Source of the DNA: a virus
Strand: one strand, 5' to 3'
DNA length: 34,314 nt
IMG/VR virus record: IMGVR_UViG_3300010885_001736
Span: 1-34,314 of that record
The notes below the pieces were generated by a model. It ran no database searches. It was not told the origin of the DNA and saw only the letters and a list, made by a program, of their open reading frames with translations. The translations under genes and the position numbers were made by a program. Shown piece by piece: positions 25,876 through 34,005 of this stretch (within the stretch, counting starts at the first letter, position 1; each line of letters opens with the position of its first letter).

Positions 25876-28377
25876 TTACGGTGCAATGATTAGCTGATTG
25901 GCGGTTAATGCGCCTGTGCTTGGGTTGTATTTTAACTTTGTGGATGAAACCGTGATCGGCAAATTACCCGTTGTTGTGCTTACAAAAGTTGGGTAATAGG
26001 TTGAATTTGTGCTGGTGTTATCAGTCACGCCCACATTTGTCGTATTAGTTGCGCTTGTTGCGCTTGTCGCAGTTGACGCATTACCAGACAAAGCGCCCAC
26101 AAAAGTGGTTGATGTAACAGAAGTCAGACCCGTCAAAGTCGTAGCAGTCGCACCCAAAGCAATTGTGGTTGAACCAACCGTGACGCTTGAGTTAACCAAC
26201 GCGCCATTAGGAATGCTTGTCAGATTAGCACCTGAACCGCTGAACCCTGTAGCTGTCAAAATGCCTGTGGAGGGGTTAAATTGGTACTTGGTAGAGCTGA
26301 CATATTCAGTCGTTAAATTACCCGCTGTAGCGGCTGCAAACAGCGGATAACGGGTTGCGTTCGTTGTCGTGTCGTCAGTAACCGTTGCATAAGCAGTCGG
26401 TGTCACCCAACTTGGGGCTGATGCACCATTAGACTGGAGAACCTGACCACTTGTGCCTGCCGCCAAAATTGCCAAGGCTGATGAGGTTGAATAAACAACA
26501 CCACCAACAGCGGCTGTCAGATTTGCCGATGTGCCGCCATTAGCTAAGGCCACTTGACCACTAATGATTGAAGCGGGGACGTTTAATGGCGTTGTTTGCT
26601 TGACGTAAATCTTGCCAGCAGATGAATCAACATAAGACACCACGCCAACTTGAACTGTAATTCCTGTTGGAGGAATTGTGTTCATCAATTGACCCGCTGA
26701 ATAAGGGCTTAGATAAAGCACTTGTCCAACAGTAAATGTGCCAGTATTGACGTTATCAATACCACCTTGTGAGGTTACATAACCGATTGCACCATTAGCA
26801 ATTGAACCATTGGTCAAACCGATAACAGATGAAGTTGCCGCTACATCAGCTTTAGCTAATGCAATATTTGGGTAAGTTTGACCGCTAGAACTGGATGTAA
26901 TGTAAACAGGAGAACCATTTGCAATGGTTGAACCCGTGTTGTTGATTACTTTTACTTGTAGGTCTTGACCAATATGAACTATTGATGTTGAAGAATCGTT
27001 GTAATACGCTAAAGCATGAGCCGTAGAGTCATACCATTGACGACCTTCAGCATAAGATGGGGCAGATGTTCCTGTCCAAATCTCATAATTGCTAATTGTT
27101 GGGTTAGATAATGTTGCGCCTGTTGTTAAAGCAACATTTCCACTTCCCGACACAGCGTAAGACGTACCCCATGCCGAACCAGTTGAGTTTGGAATACCCG
27201 AGCCTGGGTAAACCATTGGCGAAGAATTCGTGATCGTTACCGCAGCCGAACCGTTGTAACTTGTACCTGACAAACCTGAACCAATGGTCAATGAGAATAG
27301 ATTAGAACCCAAGGACACCCCTGAGATCGTGCTGTTTTGCAGTTGGGCATTGGTAATCGTTCCACTCAAATCAGTTGTTGGAATTTGCGTAACGGTGCTA
27401 AACGCTGATGTTCCACTCGCTTTGAGGTAGCCAGCCGTAAATGTAGCCGCGCCAGTACCACCATAAGCAACGCCAATTGTTGAGGCGTTCCATACACCCG
27501 CAGTCAGCGTTCCAACGCCTGTAATGCCTGTGTATGAGCCTGAAATACGGGCTGTGTCGATAGTTCCAGATGTGATCTGAGTCGCAGCAATGGCAATGTT
27601 TGTGTCTGCCAAGGCGGTTAATTGACCTTGTGCGTTAACAGTCGCTGTCAGGGTTTTGGAGGCTGAACCGTAAGAGGCAGCCGTTACACCCGTATTGGTG
27701 ATTGAGAACGTGTTTGACGCAAGGGTTAGACCCGTACCCGCGAAGTATGTTGCAGAACCTGAGAACTGTACAAACGTGATCGGGGTGACGTTGATTGTGC
27801 CTGTCGTTGCAGAAGTGGACACCCACCCTGTATTTGCGTTTGCAGAACCACTTACGACAACGGTGTACGCGCCTGGCACTTCAGCCCAAACATCCATGTC
27901 TGTGGCCCGTGTCCAGGCAGACGCAGAAGCCACATAGATGCCGTTTTCTGACGATGTTCCTTGATTTTTAACCAGGACACGATCACCCGCCAATGTGGTG
28001 TAAGTGTCAATTGTTTGGAGGCCAGACAGCGTAATTGACGTTGTTGTGGCGCATTTGACCGCTTGCTTGGGGTTTAGACCCTGTGCAATGCTGTCAACAT
28101 AGAATTTATTGGCAATGTCTGTGTTGGCGGTTGGAGAAGTCGTAACTTGTCCTGTGGTTGCCAGGATATTTGTAAAAACGCCTGTGGATGGCGAAATTGC
28201 ACCGATTGTGGTGCTGTTGATTGTGCTATTCGTAATGTTTAACCCAGACTGATCTGGATTAAGTGTGGCGTAAAAAGGCTGACCCTGACCGATAAACGTG
28301 TTAAAGGTATTGTCTAAATTAAACAGCGCCTGGACAGGCAGAATGTTTTGATCTACTGTCTTGGCAGGGTCAGCCAT
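25876..28377 (-). CDS. Tail fibre protein, large
   Basis: An 833-residue fibre. The N-terminus (TVDQNILPVQALFNLDNTFN, then FIGQGQPFYATLNP) and ANKFYVDSIAQGLNPKQAVK, then VLVKNQGTSSENGIYVASAS (about 80-160) are standard fibre modules. The shaft is Thr/Ser/Gly-rich, with VAYGGTGAATFTAGYLKASG near 305. The C-terminus holds two copies of a 43-residue unit ending STKYQFNPSTGILTA and STKLKYNPSTGALTA. No catalytic depolymerase motif is evident, so a binding role is expected. Confidence 0.83.
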   Translation of the reverse strand: MADPAKTVDQNILPVQALFNLDNTFNTFIGQGQPFYATLNPDQSGLNITNSTINSTTIGAISPSTGVFTNILATTGQVTTSPTANTDIANKFYVDSIAQGLNPKQAVKCATTTSITLSGLQTIDTYTTLAGDRVLVKNQGTSSENGIYVASASAWTRATDMDVWAEVPGAYTVVVSGSANANTGWVSTSATTGTINVTPITFVQFSGSATYFAGTGLTLASNTFSITNTGVTAASYGSASKTLTATVNAQGQLTALADTNIAIAATQITSGTIDTARISGSYTGITGVGTLTAGVWNASTIGVAYGGTGAATFTAGYLKASGTSAFSTVTQIPTTDLSGTITNAQLQNSTISGVSLGSNLFSLTIGSGLSGTSYNGSAAVTITNSSPMVYPGSGIPNSTGSAWGTSYAVSGSGNVALTTGATLSNPTISNYEIWTGTSAPSYAEGRQWYDSTAHALAYYNDSSTSIVHIGQDLQVKVINNTGSTIANGSPVYITSSSSGQTYPNIALAKADVAATSSVIGLTNGSIANGAIGYVTSQGGIDNVNTGTFTVGQVLYLSPYSAGQLMNTIPPTGITVQVGVVSYVDSSAGKIYVKQTTPLNVPASIISGQVALANGGTSANLTAAVGGVVYSTSSALAILAAGTSGQVLQSNGASAPSWVTPTAYATVTDDTTTNATRYPLFAAATAGNLTTEYVSSTKYQFNPSTGILTATGFSGSGANLTSIPNGALVNSSVTVGSTTIALGATATTLTGLTSVTSTTFVGALSGNASTATSATSATNTTNVGVTDNTSTNSTYYPTFVSTTTGNLPITVSSTKLKYNPSTGALTANQLIIAP
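25900..26382 (-). repeat. Two 43-44-residue repeats at the fibre C-terminus
   Basis: Copy A (about 26382-26251) begins VTDDTTTNATRYPLFAA, and copy B (about 26028-25900) begins VTDNTSTNSTYYPTFVS. Both end in an STK...NPSTG.LTA motif and are separated by about 75 residues of Thr/Ser/Ala-rich sequence. Confidence 0.72.
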
Positions 28378-28385
28378 ATCACCTC

Positions 28386-28733
28386 TTATGATTGGTCAGC
28401 TGTGGCAGTCACATAAACGATGGACGGGCCAGCAGCCGATCCAATCATTCGCACATAAAAGGGAGTCGTTGGAACAGCCAACACCATAGGTGCTGTCATG
28501 TTTGCTGGCAACACAAAGTCACCTGTGTTAGAACCGCTGACAGGAAACACCGCAGCGCCCACATTAGCATCGCCAAATTTCACAGCCACAAGCGTTGAGC
28601 CTGAGTTGAGAAAAGAAGCGTAATTAACCTGGTCATTGGTGTTATCGTCAATCAGAAGTGCCGTTGTGGATGTAGCGCCTACGGATTGTGCGTAGGTGAC
28701 ACCAGCTTGACGCAATACTGATGTGTTAGCCAT
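28386..28733 (-). CDS. 115-residue probable virion protein
   Basis: Start at 28733, two bases after the upstream stop. A beta-rich protein: TSVLRQAGVTYAQSVGATST, then STLVAVKFGDANVGAAVF, then TPFYVRMIGSAAGPSIVYVT. The composition (Ala/Val/Thr, few charges) and its place between coat-associated and fibre genes suggest a capsid decoration or tail protein. No family recognised. Confidence 0.66.
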   Translation of the reverse strand: MANTSVLRQAGVTYAQSVGATSTTALLIDDNTNDQVNYASFLNSGSTLVAVKFGDANVGAAVFPVSGSNTGDFVLPANMTAPMVLAVPTTPFYVRMIGSAAGPSIVYVTATADQS

Positions 28734-28735
28734 GA

Positions 28736-29059
28736 TTAGACAACACTCGCAGGGATTGGTTGATCTTCGCAAGACTTCACGGTAATCAACATTGTGGCAG
28801 CCGCTTGAGTCACAGAAGCACCAGTCAAGTTCAACAAACGCACGATAACTTGATTATCAGTCGTTGTGTAAACATTACCAATGCCAACGCCCACAGTCAT
28901 TGCGGCATCGATTTGCGCTTGAATGAAGTCTGAGGATTTAACACCAGGCACAGAAAGCGTGACTTCTGTTGATGTTGTGGAAAATGTGGTGCTTGGGAAA
29001 GTCACTTGCACAATACTTTGTGCCAAGACGTTTCCACGGGAAATAGTCGTTTTAGACAT
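28736..29059 (-). CDS. 107-residue probable virion protein
   Basis: First gene after the internal terminator. Beta-rich: NVLAQSIVQVTFPSTTFSTT, then TEVTLSVPGVKSSDFIQAQI, then QVIVRLLNLTGASVTQAA. This small proline-poor beta protein is typical of decoration or fibre-accessory proteins in phages of this type, but the role is unproven. It is followed after two bases by the 115-residue gene. Confidence 0.67.
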   Translation of the reverse strand: MSKTTISRGNVLAQSIVQVTFPSTTFSTTSTEVTLSVPGVKSSDFIQAQIDAAMTVGVGIGNVYTTTDNQVIVRLLNLTGASVTQAAATMLITVKSCEDQPIPASVV

Positions 29060-29105
29060 GATGATTCCTTTTCAAGAATAGTTTAAATTGTAACGCCAAA
29101 TAAAG

Positions 29106-29134
29106 AAAAAGCCACCCCTTTGACAGAGTGGCTT
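29106..29134 (-). terminator. Rho-independent terminator after the coat-gene cluster
   Basis: On the minus strand AAGCCAC (29134-29128) and GTGGCTT (29115-29109) form a 7-bp stem, followed by TTTTTCTTTA. It lies about 20 bases after the stop of the gene at 29154 and would cut or reduce transcription between the capsid genes and the tail genes. The loop is 12 bases. Confidence 0.8.
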
Positions 29135-29153
29135 GTTCCTCTTTTATCCCCGA

Positions 29154-29585
29154 TTAGAACTCGGAGAAGTCGTAACCGTAAACGAAAATGTCAACAGTAC
29201 CGCCTGCAACGGCTGTGCCAACTTTTACATAAAGGGTTTGTGCTGACAAGTTTGCGTTCTTAGTTGCGGACACAACGGTTGAGTTGGTCACATAAGCTGA
29301 AGAAGTGTTGCCTGTCAAAGCAGCGTTGGTAACGATCTCTGTACCTGTACCAGCGGGTGCTGTCCAAATTGCCAAAGCACCAGAACTAACGTCTTTGTTA
29401 GCGTTGGTGATAGCAACATTGGTCACAGCATAGCTTGTGGTGTTGTTAACAGGGAGGGTTACAGAAGCATCACCAGTTAGGCCGATAGGCACACCGCTGG
29501 CGTAAGCCAACAAGCGGATAGCCTGGTTTGTTGCCAAATTACTTGGGTGAATCGTTGTGGTACTTGCTGGGCCTGGATTGCTCAT
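29154..29585 (-). CDS. Probable head decoration protein
   Basis: A 143-residue protein directly downstream of the coat gene. Beta-rich and low in charge: IRLLAYASGVPIGLTGDASV, then VTNVAITNANKDVSSGALAI, then YVKVGTAVAGGTVDIFVYGY. Position and composition fit a decoration or cement protein. The start at 29585 follows AAGGAAATT. The call is from context, not from a recognised family. Confidence 0.66.
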   Translation of the reverse strand: MSNPGPASTTTIHPSNLATNQAIRLLAYASGVPIGLTGDASVTLPVNNTTSYAVTNVAITNANKDVSSGALAIWTAPAGTGTEIVTNAALTGNTSSAYVTNSTVVSATKNANLSAQTLYVKVGTAVAGGTVDIFVYGYDFSEF

Positions 29586-29613
29586 GATAATTTCCTTAAA
29601 TTAAGTTTAGAAC

Positions 29614-29632
29614 GGGCGGTGATTAGCCGCCC
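29614..29632 (-). promoter_or_regulatory. GC-rich hairpin between coat and decoration genes
   Basis: GGGCGG and CCGCCC form a perfect 6-bp stem with a 7-base loop in the 54-bp gap after the coat gene. On the minus strand it is followed by GTTCTAAAC, not by a T-tract, so it is more likely an mRNA 3'-end stabiliser or processing site than a terminator. Confidence 0.5.
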
Positions 29633-29639
29633 TAGACCA

Positions 29640-30896
29640 TTAGGCTGCTACTCGGCAAGCCAACTCTGGGTAGAGTGGGGCCCAACCATAGAGAACGTCC
29701 AAACGTGTGGGAATGGAGTCATTGTTGATGGTGTACTGACGCACAACACGCATTGACAAACCGATTTCCTTATCGCTTGCACGACCAGCAAAATGCACAC
29801 CTTCTGGCAATTCCAGATCGGCTACTGCCAATGTGAAAGCATTGCGGTGCATGATGATGTTCTGGGGAGAAACAGTACCTGTGCTGTTGAACTGAGTCAC
29901 AGCGGCTGTGGCAGAAGTTGTCGGGATAGACACGTTCTGGAACTGACCAGCGGTGATAACAGCGGGGCTAACGGTCACAGACACAGAAGAACCAGAAGCA
30001 ACGGAAGCAGCAGCCTTCACAACGAAATTGCGAAGTTTGTTAGTGCCGTAGGCTTGACGATTCTGTGGGTTGACTGCGTACACACCAGCGATCTGGATAA
30101 CGTCACCAGCGTTCAGGTTCAATGTACCTGTGTTGGCGGCTGTCAAAGTGATAGTGCTTGAAGATGCCCAACCAGAAGTCAGGAAACCAGAAGCAGCAGT
30201 AGTGCTGACCGAAGCTGTCACAGTTGTTGTGGAGTTAGAGCCAAAAGTTTGGCTCACCACGTTCTGATCCATTTTCCAGTTCATACCAGCAGAGTCACGG
30301 CCCATCAAACCTTTACGGTATTGCTCACCGATAGCCTCTTGAGGAACGAACAAACCTTTCAGGCTGTCCACGATTGTTGCGCTTGTGAAAGGCTCAACGA
30401 TACATGAACGACGGCCATCACGGGGTGCGCCTTCAGAGTCCAGATAAGCACCAGCTGTCAAATAAGTGATCAAGCCAGTTGGGGGTGTGCCAGCTGTGCC
30501 AACGATGTTGGCTGTGTTCAGCGTAGCCATAGACATACCGTCACGGTCAATCTTGTTGGCAATTGCTGCAATAGCGGGTTTCAACACACGGTCAGAGAAC
30601 ATATCCAAAGATAATGCTAAATCGGATGTGGTGAATTGTGTGTCAACGTGGAATTGAGTGCTGAGAGTAACGGGAACTGAAGTCTCGTTGAAATCTTCAA
30701 CATTCAAAGCTCGGCCAGTAGTACCGATGAAACGGCCAGGTCTGCGGACGTTAACGGTGTTACCGATTTTTGCGCCTACGACAGCGAATTGATCGTCGTA
30801 ATTGCGGTCAACTTCCGATGTGAAAGTCAGTTCATTTTCCAAGACCATCAACGCTTCGTTGGTGATCTTGCTGATCGTCAATAAATTATTAGCCAT
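29640..30896 (-). CDS. Major capsid protein, P22 coat family
   Basis: A 418-residue HK97-fold coat protein of the P22 gp5 family (430 residues in P22). Typical features: N-terminus ANNLLTISKITNEALMVLEN, RNYDDQFAVVGAKIGNTVNV, RRPGRFIGTTGRALNVEDFN, then a variable insertion region (about 215-330, Thr/Ser/Ala-rich), and a C-terminal PQNIIMHRNAFTLAVADLEL followed by SMRVVRQYTINNDSIPTRLD. Folding of P22 coat needs host GroEL/GroES, which makes the GroES-like gene of this phage relevant. The scaffold gene lies 24 bp upstream. Confidence 0.93.
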   Translation of the reverse strand: MANNLLTISKITNEALMVLENELTFTSEVDRNYDDQFAVVGAKIGNTVNVRRPGRFIGTTGRALNVEDFNETSVPVTLSTQFHVDTQFTTSDLALSLDMFSDRVLKPAIAAIANKIDRDGMSMATLNTANIVGTAGTPPTGLITYLTAGAYLDSEGAPRDGRRSCIVEPFTSATIVDSLKGLFVPQEAIGEQYRKGLMGRDSAGMNWKMDQNVVSQTFGSNSTTTVTASVSTTAASGFLTSGWASSSTITLTAANTGTLNLNAGDVIQIAGVYAVNPQNRQAYGTNKLRNFVVKAAASVASGSSVSVTVSPAVITAGQFQNVSIPTTSATAAVTQFNSTGTVSPQNIIMHRNAFTLAVADLELPEGVHFAGRASDKEIGLSMRVVRQYTINNDSIPTRLDVLYGWAPLYPELACRVAA

Positions 30897-30920
30897 TTTG
30901 TAACTCCAAAAAGATTAGGT

Positions 30921-31820
30921 TTACCGAATTTTTCCCGATTTTCTAGCAGCCTTCCAAGCCTGGTAAGACCCATGAAATTCACCGTTTGGCGAAATGGGTA
31001 TATCAGCCTTGCCTTGACCGCCTCGAATCGGTTGAATCGGTGCTGGTGCTTTACTTCTTACAACAGGGGCTGTCTGCTCAGGTTTTGCTTCAAACCTTGC
31101 TTCTAGTTTCCCAATCTCTCTAAGCGCTGCATTTGGGCTTAAACCAGCGATTTTGCGTGCCAGGTCATTGTTTTCAGCTAGGTGATACAGGATTTTTGGG
31201 CCTACATCACTCTCCAGAATTGCATCACGAACTGCGTTGTTTACCACAACATCGCTCGATGCGACCATATCGTCAAAATCAGGCATTTCCGCTTTGGCTG
31301 CTTGAACTTTCTGCGCCCATGATTGGATAATCTTTTGCTGCGCTTCTTGCTCTTTCGCCTGGGCAACTTGCCTATCCCGTTCTGCTAACGCTTTTTCTGT
31401 CGAATACTCTGCAAGAGCCTTCGCATACTCAAACGCATCGCTGAACTGGCTTGGTTGTGGCTCTTGATCAATGTTGACCGCCTGTTGTTCAGGTTGTCTG
31501 TTTTGCTCTAGTGCCGCCAAACGCTGTTCTAAATCTAACCTTGCTTGGCGTTCCCGCTGGGCTTCTTGCCTGGCTTCCTCGCGTTGCTTGGTTATCTCTG
31601 AAAACCGCTTTTCAAGTTTAGGATTTTGCTTACGCTCACCCTCTTGGTTTGCTTCCTTTTCTGCCTCTTTCGGCTCACTCTGTTCTTCCTCGGCTACTGG
31701 CTCGGGAGTTTCCTCAACCGCCTCAGTCTCCGCATTAGATTCAGCTAAACCTAATCTGTTTGCATAAAATTCTGCTGCATTCTCGCTTGTCAATACTTGA
31801 CCCGCTTCTTTATCGGACAT
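30921..31820 (-). CDS. Scaffolding protein
   Basis: A 299-residue, highly charged, mainly helical protein: an acidic N-terminus (EEEQSEPKEAEKEANQEGER), long coiled coil (about 60-180; REEARQEAQRERQARLDLEQ), then PDFDDMVASSDVVVNNAVRD and a basic C-terminus (GSYQAWKAARKSGKIR) that would contact the coat, as in P22 gp8. It lies between portal and coat genes, the standard scaffold position, and the length is close to the P22 scaffold (303). Confidence 0.85.
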   Translation of the reverse strand: MSDKEAGQVLTSENAAEFYANRLGLAESNAETEAVEETPEPVAEEEQSEPKEAEKEANQEGERKQNPKLEKRFSEITKQREEARQEAQRERQARLDLEQRLAALEQNRQPEQQAVNIDQEPQPSQFSDAFEYAKALAEYSTEKALAERDRQVAQAKEQEAQQKIIQSWAQKVQAAKAEMPDFDDMVASSDVVVNNAVRDAILESDVGPKILYHLAENNDLARKIAGLSPNAALREIGKLEARFEAKPEQTAPVVRSKAPAPIQPIRGGQGKADIPISPNGEFHGSYQAWKAARKSGKIR

Positions 31821-31840
31821 ACGTTTCCCAACGATTTGAC

Positions 31841-31880
31841 CCTGTGAACCTCACAGGTACGGTTTAGTGGTTTTTACCAC
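31841..31880 (-). promoter_or_regulatory. Two hairpins between portal and scaffold genes
   Basis: CCTGTGA and TCACAGG (31841-31847, 31851-31857) give a perfect 7-bp stem with a 3-base loop. GTGGT and ACCAC (31867-31871, 31876-31880) give a second stem with a 4-base loop. No T-tract follows either on the minus strand. They may adjust mRNA stability between two genes whose products are needed in very different amounts. Confidence 0.45.
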
Positions 31881-31894
31881 AAATTTTGTAAATC

Positions 31895-33976
31895 TCAAAT
31901 AGCCCGTTCAGTTGTTTCCGCACTAGCATTTCTCAATGCCAGTTTGTCAATCGTAGCCAGGCGAATTGCAATTTCTGCTTTCATGCGCTCAATCTCAAGT
32001 TGAGTCTGTGTTTTGACCACAGTATCGTGTGCTTGACCGTCAACCTTCATTTTCATTTCTTCACGGTCACTTTGCTCACGCAGCTCAATTTCGTGCGCTC
32101 TGTTTGTCTCTTTCAGCAATGTGCGCTTAGTCTCAGCGTCTTGCTTCATCTGCTCAACGTCCATGCGCTGCTTGATCAACAAGTCTTTGGCCTGAAGCGC
32201 TTGTGTAAGTTCCTGAATCTGTTTCTGTGACATAGCCAGCTGCATTTGAACCTGGGGCGGCACTTTGGACTTGTCATCGATCTGGGCCATTGGGTTAGCT
32301 GCGGCCAGTCGGTCAGCAATAATGTCAGCACCAGGCCAGTCCATGTTTCTGAACACCAGGTCACCAGCCACTTGCATAAGTTCTGGGGCAGCAGAGAGCA
32401 ATGGCAACATATTGTCCACAGCTTCCTGACGCTTGGAGTTATAGCCTGGGCCTGTTTCCATGACCACATCGTATTGACCAACAGAAATGTCGTTCAGCAC
32501 ACGGCCCACAGAATCCCGCTGGTTGATGGTCAACAGTTCTGGCTTGCCATCGTCACCAATAATCCGCATAACACGCTCTGTGTCGTAAATTTTGGGGATC
32601 AAGTCCAAACAAATCTTGCCCACATGGGCAATTGTGCGGGTTAGGTTGTCGTAATAGTCAAAGTTTGTCAGGTCAACTTGTTGTTGCTGGCCGTTCAATG
32701 CTTTCCCTGAGATATTGCCCTGGCCTAATTGCGCAGGGTCAAAGATGCCCATAATTGACTTGATGTCATCATTAACACCCGCAGCTGCTGCCATCACGCC
32801 CGTCTGTGGAGGCTCTGGTTGCAGTCGTGTAGGAACAGGCGCAGGGCGGCCATCAATGTCTGTCTGTTTGTAACGCAGCAATGGGAATGACTTGATGTTG
32901 GCATTGGCCCAATCGCTTTCATGCCCCTCGTCTTGGCCTTCAGCAAGCAGCCATTTGGCCTTTGGTGCTAATGCCACGCCTTCGGTGATAGAAGTCTGCC
33001 AGAAGTTGTACATCCGCTGTGGGTCTTTGGCATAGCGAATCATGCCGAACTTCTTACGCTTGTCACCAATCACGATGTGACGGCCATAAACGGGAACGAT
33101 GGGGATATATTTACCCGCCCAATCACGTTCTTCCAAAATCTCAACGGCAGTCATCTTGCAGTATTTGATTGTTTTTTTGTATGAGTCACGCTGGTCAACC
33201 ACTTCAATTTTGTAGGCTGCCAGGCGATTAAAGAAGTCTTTGTCATCAGCAAATGTCGCTGTGCCATCGCTCAAAAGGTACAGTTTTGCCTTTTCTTTGA
33301 CTGTGTAGTAATACTCAGCCAAGCGAATATCCTCTTTGGTAATCCACTCGGATTGTGAGTCGCCAGTTCCACGTTGGGTGAAACTTGTGCCACCGTCATC
33401 CGCTTCTGGGTACATCTTGCGGAACTGGTCTTTAGACACCATTGTTGTGATTAAGCAACGCTCGGCATCTGAACCGTCAGGCGCTACTGAATTGGGATCG
33501 TAATAGACCGTAAATGGGTTATCTACGGGGTCAATGTAGATTTCCTGGTCAAATGAATCCTCGGAAATGTAGTCTGTGCGCACTCGCAAGAAACCCCAGC
33601 CCATGCGGACAGCATAGTCAAACGCATTGTCATAGGCGTAATCAGCGTTGGAATTGACCTCGATGTGGCGAATAATGCCCTGGATGGTCTGTGCGTCAAC
33701 CATGTCATCATGCGTGTTTGTGGCATGGACTTTAATGCGGGGACGCTGCTGTCGTTGCTGATTGGAGACTTGGCGACAGTAGTTGTCCACCTTGTTCACA
33801 GTAATGACTGGACGGGATTCTAGGTTGCGGGAGTTCTGCAACTCTACGGGCCATTGATCACCACCGCCAAACTTCAAATCTTCCAGGGCTTCCTGGCGAT
33901 TCATTGTGTCGGCATCGTTTGCCAATTTTAGAAAGTCAATCGCTTCCTGAATTCGTGAGTCGTAATCATCAGCCAT
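31895..33976 (-). CDS. Portal protein, P22 gp1 family
   Basis: A 693-residue portal (725 in P22) forming the dodecameric ring at the DNA entrance. Recognisable segments: QEALEDLKFGGGDQWPVELQ, NKVDNYCRQVSNQQRQQRPR, the FTVYYDPNSVAPDGSDAERC region, KKFGMIRYAKDPQRMYNFWQ, GLGQGNISGKALNGQQQQ-like sequence (AQLGQGNISGKALNGQQQQ), and a long helical C-terminal barrel (about 590-680, Gln/Glu/Lys-rich). It lies directly after terL across the circular junction and before the scaffold gene. Confidence 0.93.
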   Translation of the reverse strand: MADDYDSRIQEAIDFLKLANDADTMNRQEALEDLKFGGGDQWPVELQNSRNLESRPVITVNKVDNYCRQVSNQQRQQRPRIKVHATNTHDDMVDAQTIQGIIRHIEVNSNADYAYDNAFDYAVRMGWGFLRVRTDYISEDSFDQEIYIDPVDNPFTVYYDPNSVAPDGSDAERCLITTMVSKDQFRKMYPEADDGGTSFTQRGTGDSQSEWITKEDIRLAEYYYTVKEKAKLYLLSDGTATFADDKDFFNRLAAYKIEVVDQRDSYKKTIKYCKMTAVEILEERDWAGKYIPIVPVYGRHIVIGDKRKKFGMIRYAKDPQRMYNFWQTSITEGVALAPKAKWLLAEGQDEGHESDWANANIKSFPLLRYKQTDIDGRPAPVPTRLQPEPPQTGVMAAAAGVNDDIKSIMGIFDPAQLGQGNISGKALNGQQQQVDLTNFDYYDNLTRTIAHVGKICLDLIPKIYDTERVMRIIGDDGKPELLTINQRDSVGRVLNDISVGQYDVVMETGPGYNSKRQEAVDNMLPLLSAAPELMQVAGDLVFRNMDWPGADIIADRLAAANPMAQIDDKSKVPPQVQMQLAMSQKQIQELTQALQAKDLLIKQRMDVEQMKQDAETKRTLLKETNRAHEIELREQSDREEMKMKVDGQAHDTVVKTQTQLEIERMKAEIAIRLATIDKLALRNASAETTERAI

Positions 33977-34005
33977 GATGTTGCCCTAAGTGATTTTGTG
34001 GCATT

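Noticed and set aside
29060-29105. Promoter for tail genes just after the internal terminator
   Set aside because: A TACAAT is present on the minus strand, but no acceptable -35 at 16-18 bp could be found, so it is not called.
31841-31880. Terminator between portal and scaffold genes
   Set aside because: Two hairpins are present but neither is followed by a T-tract on the transcribed strand, and essential genes follow; recorded only as hairpins.
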